Below, in pieces: positions 1 to 8,430 of a stretch of 8,896 nucleotides of DNA (position 1 is its first letter; every line of letters starts with the position of its first letter). Both the position numbers and the translations under genes were made by a program. Under the pieces are notes generated by a model that saw only the letters and a list, made by a program, of their open reading frames with translations, made no database searches and was not told the DNA's origin. Source of the DNA: Magnetococcales bacterium. Lineage in GTDB: Bacteria; Pseudomonadota; Magnetococcia; Magnetococcales; Magnetaquicoccaceae. The stretch covers positions 1-8,896 of the forward strand of contig JADGCR010000084.1 of the NCBI GenBank assembly GCA_015228895.1, in the 5' to 3' direction.

Positions 1-258
1 GTGGGGCCACCGTTCGACGTAATCCAAAAAGTTCTTCTGCGCCGTCAGCAGACGGACGGACTGGTGGTAGGCGCGGATGTGGTTGTCGAACAGGATCCGG
101 TTGGCGGCGGCCTTCTCCCCCAGCACCGAGGAGAGCCGGTCATGGAAAATGGTGCGCAGATGATTGGTCTGGATCACGTCCAGCAGGCTCCAGGTGGCGA
201 AGGTCACCAGGGCCGTGGCCAGCAGAGCCTTCAACGTCAAGGGGAGTCTATTGAGCAT
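1..258 (-). CDS. Membrane sensor-like protein, N-terminal fragment (continues beyond window edge)
   Basis: I read an open frame of 86 codons on the minus strand from an ATG at 258 to the window edge, with no stop. The product begins MLNRLPLTLKALLATALV. A hydrophobic stretch at about residues 7-25 follows a short positive N-terminus, as in a signal anchor. The rest is polar and probably helical, with residues such as DRLSSVLGEKAAANRILFDN, and would lie in the periplasm. This is the usual start of a bacterial sensor (histidine kinase, diguanylate cyclase or chemoreceptor), but no output domain is visible, so the class is inference. An in-frame TGA sits two codons upstream of the ATG, so the start cannot be further out. 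The ribosome binding site is weak. It lies 77 bp downstream of the dynamin-like gene in the same direction and may be co-transcribed with it. Confidence 0.6.
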   Translation of the reverse strand, partial: MLNRLPLTLKALLATALVTFATWSLLDVIQTNHLRTIFHDRLSSVLGEKAAANRILFDNHIRAYHQSVRLLTAQKNFLDYVERWPH

Positions 259-291
259 TGATCAACCACACCCGCATTTTTTTTCGCTGCG

Positions 292-316
292 AGCCGCCAG
301 GCGGATCCTGGCGGCT
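292..316. repeat. Perfect 9-bp inverted repeat between two minus-strand genes
   Basis: AGCCGCCAG at 292-300 is the exact reverse complement of CTGGCGGCT at 308-316, with a 7-base loop. It lies 20 bp past the stop of the dynamin-like gene. For minus-strand transcription the hairpin is followed by an A-tract (the T-run at 277-284 on the plus strand), not a U-tract, so it is not a canonical intrinsic terminator. It could still be an RNA 3'-end stabiliser or a pause site. Confidence 0.45.
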
Positions 317-335
317 GTAAGAGGGTTGTCGAGGG

Positions 336-1817
336 TCAATCCACATCCAACTGGATGATCGGGTTGGTGGCGTTCTCGCGTCCCGATGGATTGGTGAACT
401 GATCGTTCAGGTTCTGCACATACTGATCGGTGTTCTTCAGCACCTTTTCGACTCTCATTTTGGCGAAGTTGCCCCATCCGGCGGGGTGGATGTTCAGGAG
501 CAGACGGAAGGGACGGGTGTTCTTTTTGAAACCGTTCCTGATGTATTCCAGCAGGTCCGGTTCCTTGATCTCTTTGGGGAGCTGCCGGAGGATGTGTTTG
601 GCCGTCAGCTTGCGCAGCATGAAATGGAGGAATCCCACCCCGGAAACCAGCGCCACCGCCACCGTGCCCGCCGCGACCTGGATCCAGGGTTCCTGGAGCA
701 GCCAGGTGTTGATGTCGAGCCAGGAGGCGACGGGATAGCCGGAGAGGAACAGACCCAGGGCGCCGGAAACGAGGAGCGCCAACAGGATGGCGTCCAGGAT
801 CAGGGTGTTCTTGCGCCAGCGTCGCAGCAGATTGCCCAGCATGGGGACCGCCTGGTTGGAGATGAGTTTGGCGGTGTGTTCCAGCACGCCGATGATCCGA
901 TAGGCCCGTTCCACCTCCACCCGCCGGATTCGTTCCTCGATTTCATTCATGTCCTCCTGCCGCTTGTTCAGATAGCGGGTGCGCAGGGTCTCCTCCTCGA
1001 TGGGGTGGGCGACATCCAGGTTGTAGATCTGGAAAAAGCGCCCCGCGGTCAGACCGGACTGGGCCAGCGCCCGTTGCCAGGCGGCGGTCACGTCTTCCAG
1101 GTTGTCCTCCCGCACCGTGCAGTCCACCTGGTTCAGGATGAACAGAAACTTGTTGGAGTCGGAACGGTTGATGGTGTTCTTGACCAGATGGTCCAGGGTG
1201 TCCTTCATGGCGCCGGGCTCCGGATGGCGGGCGTCGAAGAACACCAGTACCAGATCGGACAGACTCATGATGTGGTCCGTGATGCGCAGCGTGGAGGTGC
1301 GCTGGGCGTCGGCGTCGAAACCGGGGGAGTCGATGAGGATTTTCCCCAACAGTTTTTCCGTCGGGCAGGTCTTGAGCTGCAGATAGGCGTCGATGCGCTT
1401 CCCTTCCCCCTCGACCACGTGTTCGATCTGGTGGCTGATCTGATAGAAGGGGAAACGGGGGTCCGCGTCCAGGGCCAGTCCGGGCAGGGTGCGGATTTTG
1501 TCCTCCTTGCTGTAGCAGATGACCGTGAACTTGTCGTCCACCGCCTGATTGCCCGTGCGTTGCAGCTTCTGCCCGAGGAAACTGTTGATGAAGGTGGATT
1601 TGCCGGAGGAGAAGGTGCCCAGCACCGCGATCAATGGCCACCAGGGAACCCGGGTGGCGAAGGAGTCGTCCCGGCTGATCAAGCCCATGCGGTAGGCCAC
1701 CCGGTCCAGCTCCCGGAAACTCTGTACCACCTGGAGCAGGACCGGGTTTTCCTGTTTGAGGTGCTTTTCAAGGCTGTTGAGGCGTCTGTCGATCTGGCTA
1801 TTGGCGCTGTTGAACAT
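336..1817 (-). CDS. Dynamin-like GTPase with two transmembrane segments
   Basis: This 493-residue protein carries a dynamin/Era-type GTPase domain. The P-loop GTFSSGKST is at residues 67-75, a likely switch-I threonine is T98 (DKFTVI), the G3 motif DSPG is at 163-166 and the G4 motif is NQVD at 229-232. G4 has Gln where Lys is usual. The N-terminal 60 residues are charged and probably helical. Residues 280-310 (LNKRQEDMNEIEERIRRVEV) look like coiled coil. Two hydrophobic segments at about 338-360 and 378-400 predict a membrane hairpin, as in bacterial dynamin-like proteins that bind or remodel membranes. The GTPase assignment is firm from motifs; membrane remodelling is a family-based inference, and the specific role is unknown. 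The ATG at 1817 has a GGAG seven bases upstream. It is divergent from citrate synthase and is followed in the same direction by a membrane sensor-like gene. Confidence 0.85.
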   Translation of the reverse strand: MFNSANSQIDRRLNSLEKHLKQENPVLLQVVQSFRELDRVAYRMGLISRDDSFATRVPWWPLIAVLGTFSSGKSTFINSFLGQKLQRTGNQAVDDKFTVICYSKEDKIRTLPGLALDADPRFPFYQISHQIEHVVEGEGKRIDAYLQLKTCPTEKLLGKILIDSPGFDADAQRTSTLRITDHIMSLSDLVLVFFDARHPEPGAMKDTLDHLVKNTINRSDSNKFLFILNQVDCTVREDNLEDVTAAWQRALAQSGLTAGRFFQIYNLDVAHPIEEETLRTRYLNKRQEDMNEIEERIRRVEVERAYRIIGVLEHTAKLISNQAVPMLGNLLRRWRKNTLILDAILLALLVSGALGLFLSGYPVASWLDINTWLLQEPWIQVAAGTVAVALVSGVGFLHFMLRKLTAKHILRQLPKEIKEPDLLEYIRNGFKKNTRPFRLLLNIHPAGWGNFAKMRVEKVLKNTDQYVQNLNDQFTNPSGRENATNPIIQLDVD

Positions 1818-1833
1818 ACGATCACTCCGGAAA

Positions 1834-1862
1834 ATTTAATAATGTTACCCCTGCGGGTCCAA
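1834..1862 (-). promoter_or_regulatory. Possible sigma70-type promoter for the dynamin-like gene
   Basis: On the minus strand, TTGGAC (plus positions 1857-1862) and TTAAAT (1834-1839) are separated by 17 bp, a fair match to -35 and -10 boxes. The predicted transcription start would be near 1827, at the ribosome binding site, giving an unusually short leader. That weakens the call. Confidence 0.25.
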
Positions 1863-1965
1863 TCCTGCTAAGATCTCTGTTGCAGACTCGGTGATTGAAT
1901 ACACAACCTGGTTGGCTTGATTTTTTCCCATGAACCACTTGTAGACCAAAAACAGGAGAGACGCT

Positions 1966-3261
1966 ATGGCTGTAGATTCGATAACGATACGTGACAATCG
2001 TACAGGCAAGGAAGTGGAGTTTCCCATCGAGTCGGGCACAGAGGGACCTCCTGTGGTCGATATTGAAAAATTTTATAAAGAATTCGGCATCTTCACCCTG
2101 GATCCGGGCTTTCGCTCCACCGCCTCCTGCAAAAGCAGGATCACCTTCATCGACGGCGAGGCCGGGGTGTTGCTGTATCGGGGCTATCCCATCGAACAAC
2201 TCGCCGAGTTCAGCCATTTTCCGGAGGTGTGCTATCTGCTCCTCCATGGAGAACTGCCCAATCAGGAGGAGTATACCAGATTCGTCGATACTGTCACACA
2301 CCATACCATGCTGCACGAACAGATTTTGAATTTTTATAAAGGCTATCGTCGGGACGCCCATCCCATGGCCATCATGGTGGGTGTGGTGGGTGCCCTGTCG
2401 GCCTTCTATCACGACTCCCTGGATGTCCACAACGCGCGCCATCGGGAGGTCTCCGCCTTCCGGCTCATCTCCAAGATCCCCACCATCGCCGCCGCGTCCT
2501 ATAAATATTCCATCGGACAGCCCTTTGTCTATCCCGATAACGAGCGGAGCTATGTGGAAAATTTTCTCTACATGCTTTTCTCGGTTCCCTGCTCCAGATT
2601 CAAGATGTCCCCGGTCCTGGTGCGGGCGCTGGAGCAGATCCTGATTCTCCACGCGGATCACGAGCAGAACGCCTCCACCTCCACCGTGCGTCTGGCCGGT
2701 TCCTCCCAGGCCAACCCCTTCGCGGCGGCCTCGGCGGGTATCGGGGCGTTGTGGGGTCCGGCCCACGGGGGGGCCAACGAGGCGGTCCTCAACATGTTGC
2801 AGGAGATCGGCTCCGTGGACCGGGTCGCCGAGTTCATCAAGCGGGCCAAGGATCCCAAGGATCCGTTCCGCCTCATGGGTTTCGGACATCGGGTCTACAA
2901 GAATTACGACCCCCGCGCCCGGATCCTGAAAAAGGCGGCCCACGACGTCCTGGCCGAGTTGGGACGGGGGAACGACCCCCTGTTCAAGCTGGCCCTGGAA
3001 CTGGAACGGATCGCCCAGGAGGACGACTATTTCGTCACCAAGAAGCTCTATCCCAACGTGGATTTCTATTCCGGCATCATCCAGTCGGCCATCGGCATTC
3101 CCAACAACATGTTCACGGTGATTTTCGCCGTGGCCCGGATGATCGGCTGGGTGACGCAATGGAAGGAGATGATCGAGGCGGGGGAGGGGATCGGACGACC
3201 CCGGCAACTCTATGTGGGGGCGGCTACGCGGGAATACCGTTTCATGAACGAACGGCCTTGA
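1966..3261 (+). CDS. gltA: Citrate synthase (type II-like)
   Basis: The enzyme condenses oxaloacetate with acetyl-CoA to citrate, the entry step of the TCA cycle, in the cytoplasm. The 431-residue length fits the hexameric type II enzymes of Gram-negative bacteria. Active-site signatures are all present: [15 protein letters not shown] with H229 and H232, GPAHGGAN with H267, GFGHRVYKN with H308, and NVDFYSG with D366. H267, H308 and D366 correspond to the catalytic His-His-Asp of the E. coli enzyme. The N-terminal domain ([11 protein letters not shown], then a region with [20 protein letters not shown]) is also typical. The ATG at 1966 has AGGAG at 1954-1958, seven bases upstream. The gene stands alone between the divergent dynamin-like gene and the ilv cluster, with a likely separate promoter for ilv downstream. 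Nothing appears broken. Confidence 0.97.
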   Translation: MAVDSITIRDNRTGKEVEFPIESGTEGPPVVDIEKFYKEFGIFTLDPGFRSTASCKSRITFIDGEAGVLLYRGYPIEQLAEFSHFPEVCYLLLHGELPNQEEYTRFVDTVTHHTMLHEQILNFYKGYRRDAHPMAIMVGVVGALSAFYHDSLDVHNARHREVSAFRLISKIPTIAAASYKYSIGQPFVYPDNERSYVENFLYMLFSVPCSRFKMSPVLVRALEQILILHADHEQNASTSTVRLAGSSQANPFAAASAGIGALWGPAHGGANEAVLNMLQEIGSVDRVAEFIKRAKDPKDPFRLMGFGHRVYKNYDPRARILKKAAHDVLAELGRGNDPLFKLALELERIAQEDDYFVTKKLYPNVDFYSGIIQSAIGIPNNMFTVIFAVARMIGWVTQWKEMIEAGEGIGRPRQLYVGAATREYRFMNERP

Positions 3262-3277
3262 CCCGGCATTTTTTTTT
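3253..3277 (+). terminator. Weak possible terminator after gltA
   Basis: A run of nine T residues at 3269-3277 follows the gltA stop closely. The hairpin before it is poor (GCC at 3255-3257 against GGC at 3265-3267, little more than 3 bp), so termination here is uncertain. The T-run is the main evidence. Confidence 0.25.
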
Positions 3278-3286
3278 CCACTCCGG

Positions 3287-3316
3287 TTGACAACGACACG
3301 GAGGGAACTTCATAGT
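3287..3316 (+). promoter_or_regulatory. Likely sigma70-type promoter of the ilvB operon
   Basis: A perfect TTGACA at 3287-3292 is followed after 18 bp by CATAGT at 3311-3316, a 4 of 6 match to the -10 box. It sits in the gap between gltA and ilvB and points at ilvB. The implied start near 3323 would leave a leader of about 50 bases, which has no visible leader peptide rich in Ile, Leu or Val. Confidence 0.5.
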
Positions 3317-3330
3317 TTCCCGATGTGTCG
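3294..3330. repeat. 37-bp imperfect dyad overlapping the ilvB promoter
   Basis: Outer arms CGACAC (3294-3299) and GTGTCG (3325-3330) are exact reverse complements. Inner arms GGGAACT (3303-3309) and AGTTTCCC (3314-3321) pair with a single bulge. The centre is near 3312, on the predicted -10 box. If the promoter call is right, this is a candidate operator for a dimeric regulator; if transcription enters from gltA, it could fold as an RNA hairpin. No U-tract follows, so it does not look like a terminator. Confidence 0.45.
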
Positions 3331-3372
3331 TATCAACGAGGGGGCTTCTCAAGTGATCAGGAGTGAACCACC

Positions 3373-5070
3373 GTGAAAATGACGGGCGCGCAAATCGTCA
3401 TTCAAACCCTGCTGGATCTGGGCGTCGAGACCGTATTCGGTTATCCCGGCGGGACCGTTTTGTACATCTATGACGAGCTTTTCAAAGCCAGGGGTCGGTT
3501 GCGGCACATCCTCACCCGGCATGAGCAGGGGGCGGTCCACGCCGCCGACGGCTACGCCCGCGTCACCGGGCGGGTGGGGGTCGCCATCGTCACCTCCGGG
3601 CCGGGGGCCACCAACGCGGTGACCGGCCTGGCCACGGCCCACATGGATTCCATCCCTCTGGTCTGCATCACCGGACAGGTGCCCGTCCCCCTGATCGGCA
3701 ACGACGCCTTCCAGGAGGCGGATATCGTCGGGATCACCCGATCCTGCACCAAGCACAATTTCCTGGTGCGGGACGTGGCGGATCTGGCCCGTGTCCTGCG
3801 GGAAGCCTTCTACATCGCCCGCACCGGACGACCCGGTCCGGTGCTGGTGGATATCCCCAAGGACGTGACCGTGGCCACCGCCGAATATGTCCACACCACC
3901 GCCGAGCCCAGGATCCGTTCCTACAAGCCCACCCTGGATGGCCACGTGGGCCAGATCCGCCGGGCGGCGAAACTGCTCCAGCAGGCCAGAAAACCCCTGC
4001 TCTACGTGGGCGGGGGCGCGGTTTTGTCCAATGCCTCCGGGGAGCTGCTGCAACTGGTGCAGGCGTTGAATTTTCCGGTGACCAACACCCTGATGGGGCT
4101 GGGTTCCTTTCCGGCCGCGGATGGACGCTTCATCGGCATGCTGGGGATGCACGGCACCTTCGAGGCCAACATGGCGGTCTCCAACTGCGACCTGCTGGTG
4201 GCCATCGGCGCCCGCTTCGACGACCGGGTGACCGGCAAGGTCTCCGAGTTCGCCACCCATGCCACCATCATTCACATCGACGTGGACCCCACCTCCATCT
4301 CCAAGAACGTCCGGGTGGATCTGCCCATCGTCGGCGATGTCAGGCATGTGCTGACGCAGCTCAACGAGATGGTGCTCAACCGGGAATTTCTCGCCGGCAC
4401 CCAGGATCTGGTTCCCTGGTGGGACGAAATCGAAACCTGGAGGAAAAGAAACAGCCTCCGCTACCTCCAAGGCTCGGAGGTCATCGAACCCCAGTACGTG
4501 TTGGAGTGCCTGTGCATCCTGACCAGGGGGGAGTCCATCATCGCCACGGACGTGGGACAGCACCAGATGTGGACCGCCCAGTTCTATGGCTTCCAGCAGC
4601 CGCGGCGCTGGCTCACTTCGGGTGGGCTGGGGACCATGGGTTACGGACTGCCCGCCGCCATGGGGGCGCAGGTGGCCCAGCCGGACGCCCAGGTGATCCT
4701 GATCACCGGGGAAGGCTCCCTCCAGATGAACATCCAGGAGTTCGCCACCTGCCTCCAGTACGACCTGCCGGTCAAGGTGATCATCCTCAACAACGGCTAT
4801 CTGGGCATGGTGCGTCAGTGGCAGCAGTTTTTCTACGAGGGACGCTACTCCGAGTCGAACATGTCCGTCACCCCGGATTTCGTCAAACTGGCGGAGGCTT
4901 ACGGGGCGCTGGGGCTGCGGGCGGACCGGGCCGCCGACGTGATGGGAACCCTGGAAAAGGGACTGGCCAGCGAGGGTACGGTGATCATGGATTTCCATGT
5001 CAACCGGGAGGCCAATGTCTATCCCATGGTCCCGGCGGGCGCGGGGCTTAGCGAGATGATTCTGATTTAG
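3373..5070 (+). CDS. ilvB: Acetolactate synthase, large (catalytic) subunit
   Basis: This thiamine-diphosphate enzyme makes 2-acetolactate from two pyruvates, or acetohydroxybutyrate from pyruvate and 2-oxobutyrate, the first common step to Val, Leu and Ile. Its 565 residues match the family. Order: N-terminal ThDP domain (VFGYPGG at 22-28, catalytic E51 in RHEQGAVHAADGYAR), central FAD-binding domain at about 190-340 (YVGGG, GMLGMHGT, GARFDDRVTGK), and C-terminal ThDP/Mg domain (DVGQHQMW, LTSGGLGTMGYGLPAAMGA, ITGEGSLQMN at 444-453, NNGYLGMVRQWQ). The metal-binding motif reads GEG where GDG is most common; from memory, alphaproteobacterial enzymes can also carry Glu here. I chose the GTG at 3373 because AGGAG at 3359-3363 is 9 bases upstream; the ATG at 3379 would be 15 bases away. 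Nine bases separate its stop from ilvN. It could also be named ilvI by homologue convention. Confidence 0.96.
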   Translation: MKMTGAQIVIQTLLDLGVETVFGYPGGTVLYIYDELFKARGRLRHILTRHEQGAVHAADGYARVTGRVGVAIVTSGPGATNAVTGLATAHMDSIPLVCITGQVPVPLIGNDAFQEADIVGITRSCTKHNFLVRDVADLARVLREAFYIARTGRPGPVLVDIPKDVTVATAEYVHTTAEPRIRSYKPTLDGHVGQIRRAAKLLQQARKPLLYVGGGAVLSNASGELLQLVQALNFPVTNTLMGLGSFPAADGRFIGMLGMHGTFEANMAVSNCDLLVAIGARFDDRVTGKVSEFATHATIIHIDVDPTSISKNVRVDLPIVGDVRHVLTQLNEMVLNREFLAGTQDLVPWWDEIETWRKRNSLRYLQGSEVIEPQYVLECLCILTRGESIIATDVGQHQMWTAQFYGFQQPRRWLTSGGLGTMGYGLPAAMGAQVAQPDAQVILITGEGSLQMNIQEFATCLQYDLPVKVIILNNGYLGMVRQWQQFFYEGRYSESNMSVTPDFVKLAEAYGALGLRADRAADVMGTLEKGLASEGTVIMDFHVNREANVYPMVPAGAGLSEMILI

Positions 5071-5079
5071 GAGAGGGGT

Positions 5080-5592
5080 ATGCGTCACGTCATTTCAGCG
5101 TTGGTGGAAAACGAGGCGGGGGTGTTGTCACGGGTGGTGGGCCTTTTTTCCGCGCGGGGATTCAACATCGAAAGTCTGACCGTGGCCCCGGTGGGGGACG
5201 GGGAGACCTCCCGCATCACCCTGGTCAGCTGGGGGGAGGAGTCCATCATCGAGCAGATTTTAAAACAGCTCCACAAGCTGGTCCCGGTGATCCAGGTGGC
5301 GGACATCACGGAAGGCCCTCATGTGGAGCGGGAGTTGATGCTGGTCAAGGTCACGGCGGAAGGGGAGAAGCGGGCCGAGGTGTTGCGCATCGCGGACATC
5401 TTCCGTTCCCGGGTGCTGGATGCCACGCCGACTTCGTTCATGATCGAAGTGACCGGGGAGAGCGGCAAGCTGAACGCCTGCCTGACCTTGCTGACCCCGT
5501 TGGGGGTGACGGAAATGGTGCGCACGGGGGTTGTGGCCCTGCCCAGGGGCGAGAAGGGCATGGCGCAGCACAAGTCGTCGGCCCATCCTTGA
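5080..5592 (+). CDS. ilvN: Acetolactate synthase, small (regulatory) subunit
   Basis: The partner of the catalytic subunit, it stimulates activity and in this family confers feedback inhibition by valine. The 170-residue protein starts with an ACT domain: MRHVISALVENEAGVLSRVV, then GLFSARGFNIESLTVAPV, reaching about residue 75. The C-terminal domain follows, with ERELMLVKV and the segment FRSRVLDATPTSFMIEVTG. This two-domain form is the longer ilvH-like type rather than the short E. coli IlvN. AGGAG at 5069-5073 overlaps the ilvB stop and is six bases from the ATG, so translation is probably coupled. The gene is also called ilvH in many annotations. Confidence 0.95.
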   Translation: MRHVISALVENEAGVLSRVVGLFSARGFNIESLTVAPVGDGETSRITLVSWGEESIIEQILKQLHKLVPVIQVADITEGPHVERELMLVKVTAEGEKRAEVLRIADIFRSRVLDATPTSFMIEVTGESGKLNACLTLLTPLGVTEMVRTGVVALPRGEKGMAQHKSSAHP

Positions 5593-5630
5593 AATATGGG
5601 CGGATTGCGGCCATCATGGTGTGTGCTTGA

Positions 5631-6695
<1,065 letters not shown>

Positions 6696-6728
6696 GCCTG
6701 GATCACCAGTGCATCGGGAGGGATGAGC

Positions 6729-7370
6729 ATGTCTTTGCGCAAGCCTGTGGCCAAGGAGGGGTTGCCTTTCATTGGAATTTTTGTTCTGGTGGCGATGGCG
6801 GGGACGTGGTTTGCCATTTTCCGTCCGCTGGAGATCCTGTTGTGGTTGCTGGCGTTCTGGTGTGTCTGGTTTTTCCGGGACCCGGAACGCCAAACCCCGG
6901 CGGGGGAGGGTCTGGTGATCGCCCCGGCGGATGGCCGGGTGGTGGCGGTGGAGGAGGTGGCGGCGGCCCCGTTGTCCGGTTTGCCGGCGCGGAAGTTCTC
7001 CATCTTCATGAACGTCTTCAGCGTTCATGTGAACCGTTTTCCCCTGGGTGGCCGGGTGGATCAGATCAGCTATCATCCGGGGAAGTTTCTGAACGCGGCC
7101 CTGGACAAGGCGTCGGTGGAAAACGAGCGCATGGAGATCCTGGCGATCTCTCCCGCTGGCGTGTCCATCTCCTTTGTGCAGGTGGCGGGTCTGGTGGCGC
7201 GGCGGATCGTCTGTCACCTGAAACCGGGTCAGACCTTGCGGGCCGGAGAGCGGTTCGGCCTGATCCGTTTCGGTTCCCGCGTGGATGTCTATCTGCCCCT
7301 GACGGCGCGGGTGGAACTGGCCATCGGGGAGCGGACCCGGGCCGGAGAGACGGTCATCGCGACGCTGTAG
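6729..7370 (+). CDS. psd: Phosphatidylserine decarboxylase proenzyme, short type
   Basis: The enzyme decarboxylates phosphatidylserine to phosphatidylethanolamine at the inner membrane. It is made as a proenzyme that cuts itself to form a pyruvoyl cofactor. The 213-residue length fits the short (about 210-230 residue) bacterial family. Two hydrophobic segments at about 13-31 and 35-49 anchor it. The catalytic Asp is in APADGRVV (D68), His in FSVHVNRFP (H100), and the cleavage site is G182-S183 in RFGSRVDVYLP, separating the beta chain from a short alpha chain of about 30 residues. An ATG at 6723 is also in frame, but GGAG at 6717-6720 nearly touches it; the ATG at 6729 has proper spacing of eight bases, so I prefer it. 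It follows ilvC by 33 bp and precedes pssA, the preceding step in the pathway. Confidence 0.94.
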   Translation: MSLRKPVAKEGLPFIGIFVLVAMAGTWFAIFRPLEILLWLLAFWCVWFFRDPERQTPAGEGLVIAPADGRVVAVEEVAAAPLSGLPARKFSIFMNVFSVHVNRFPLGGRVDQISYHPGKFLNAALDKASVENERMEILAISPAGVSISFVQVAGLVARRIVCHLKPGQTLRAGERFGLIRFGSRVDVYLPLTARVELAIGERTRAGETVIATL

Positions 7371-7426
7371 CCTGGCGTCCGTAGTGGGTTTGTCATTCTG
7401 GGAATTATTTGGGGAGAGAGCGTACC

Positions 7427-8239
7427 GTGTCCACTGTGAGTGAAATCAGGAGCAAGAAGGGGGCGTATATTTTTCCGTGTCTGTTGACCACCGGGGGGAT
7501 GTTCTTCGGATTTTACGCCATCATGGCCGCCTTGACCGGAACCTATGAACAGGGTGCGCTGGCCATTATCGTGGCCGGGGTGTTCGATGGGCTGGATGGT
7601 CGGGTGGCGCGGGCCATGAACGCCACTTCGGCCTTTGGCAAGGAGTTGGACAGCCTGGCCGATTTCCTCTCCTTTGGCATCGCCCCGGCGGTTTTGATTC
7701 ATCAGTGGGCGTTGACTCCATTTTCCCGTGTGGGTTGGGCCGGAGCGTTTCTGTTTGCGGTGTGCGGGGCGTTGCGGCTGGCTCGTTTCAACGTGCAGAA
7801 GTCGGCGGCGGACGAGGAGGTGGCCAAACGTTATTTTCAGGGTTTGCCCATCCCCGCCGCGGCCGGGGTGTTGGCGGCCACGGTGCTGTTTTATGTGGAT
7901 TTGGGCATTGCGCCCTCCACCGGTCGTACCGAGGCGGTGATTTCCGATTTCTGGCGTTGGTTGCCCCTGTTTCTGGTGTACGCCCTGGGCATCCTGATGG
8001 TGAGCGGGATCCGTTTCCGCAGTTTCAAGGAGTTCAACTGGCACCGGAAACGCCCGTTCCTGGCCATGGTCGGCGTGGTGGTGTTCATCACCGTTCTGAC
8101 CATTCATATGGCGGTGACCTTGTTCGTGGTCGGTTGGGCGTATCTCCTCTCGTCGGTTCCCAGTCACCGGGAGTATCGCGCCCTGGTGGCCCAGGGGCAG
8201 GAAGAGGACGATGACGAGGAGAAGGATTTTACCGCATAG
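7427..8239 (+). CDS. pssA: CDP-diacylglycerol-serine O-phosphatidyltransferase
   Basis: The enzyme joins serine to CDP-diacylglycerol to make phosphatidylserine, the substrate of the neighbouring Psd. The CDP-alcohol phosphotransferase signature D-G-x2-A-R-x8-G-x3-D-x3-D is complete: D57, G58, A61, R62, G71, D75 and D79 (270-residue numbering). Several hydrophobic segments (about 20-38, 43-58, 84-116, 143-162, 177-196 and 211-245) indicate a polytopic inner-membrane protein of the integral type II PssA class, not the peripheral E. coli type. The tail is strongly acidic (GQEEDDDEEKDFTA). I chose the GTG at 7427 because GGAG at 7413-7416 lies ten bases upstream. A TTG at 7409 would add six residues but overlaps the ribosome binding site; a GTG at 7436 is too far away. 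No clear terminator follows. Confidence 0.93.
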   Translation: MSTVSEIRSKKGAYIFPCLLTTGGMFFGFYAIMAALTGTYEQGALAIIVAGVFDGLDGRVARAMNATSAFGKELDSLADFLSFGIAPAVLIHQWALTPFSRVGWAGAFLFAVCGALRLARFNVQKSAADEEVAKRYFQGLPIPAAAGVLAATVLFYVDLGIAPSTGRTEAVISDFWRWLPLFLVYALGILMVSGIRFRSFKEFNWHRKRPFLAMVGVVVFITVLTIHMAVTLFVVGWAYLLSSVPSHREYRALVAQGQEEDDDEEKDFTA

Positions 8240-8324
8240 AGCGCCCAGCGGTGCCCTGCTTATACCACACCCGGATTTCGTAACCGTACCCCTGTTTGGT
8301 CAGAAACAGTTGCCGGTTCCGGGC

Positions 8325-8353
8325 TGTCAGGCGACACGAGCAACTGACTCCCT
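8325..8353 (+). repeat. Solitary insertion-sequence end, copy of the end at 8842
   Basis: The 29 bases beginning TGTCAGGCGACA match 8842-8870 at 26 positions in the same orientation; the differences are at the 13th, 17th and 25th bases. The second repeat unit present at 8871 is absent here. It is probably a relic end of the same element family, left after deletion or decay. Confidence 0.55.
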
Positions 8354-8372
8354 CCTCCGGGAAGGAGGAAAG

Positions 8373-8405
8373 ATGACATTACTAAAAGCTACATTATTAT
8401 GTTAA
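8373..8405 (+). CDS. Ten-residue ORF behind a strong Shine-Dalgarno sequence (doubtful)
   Basis: AAGGAGG at 8362-8368 lies four bases before an ATG that reads MTLLKATLLC and then TAA. The ribosome binding site is unusually good, but the peptide is very short and sits just inside the solitary insertion-sequence end. It may be the broken start of a lost transposase gene rather than a real peptide gene. The purine run is also one arm of a small hairpin (8351-8368), which would hide it. Confidence 0.15.
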   Translation: MTLLKATLLC

Positions 8406-8430
8406 CTCAAGATCAGCACATTTTGATGAT

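Noticed and set aside
1..261. 86-residue plus-strand frame at the left edge
   Set aside because: The minus-strand reading has a signal-anchor-like N-terminus and continues past the edge, while the plus reading looks like a shadow.
486..1871. 461-residue plus-strand open frame opposite the dynamin-like gene
   Set aside because: The opposite strand has complete GTPase motifs. This frame gives a Gly/Gln/His/Asp-rich product with no recognisable domain, typical of antisense shadow in GC-rich codon usage.
1912..1945. Promoter for gltA
   Set aside because: TTGATT at 1917-1922 has only a poor -10 partner near 1940 (TGTAGA). A gltA promoter must exist nearby, but I cannot place it with support.
1822..3207. 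461-residue minus-strand open frame opposite citrate synthase
   Set aside because: It is a codon-bias shadow of gltA, rich in Gly, His and Asp, with no family resemblance.
3331..3372. Attenuator leader peptide before ilvB
   Set aside because: No short ORF with runs of Ile, Leu or Val codons and no terminator hairpin with a U-tract is present in the leader.
3349..5088. 579-residue minus-strand open frame opposite ilvB
   Set aside because: It mirrors the ilvB frame almost exactly and has shadow composition (many His, Gly, Asp and Gln); ilvB itself is unmistakable.
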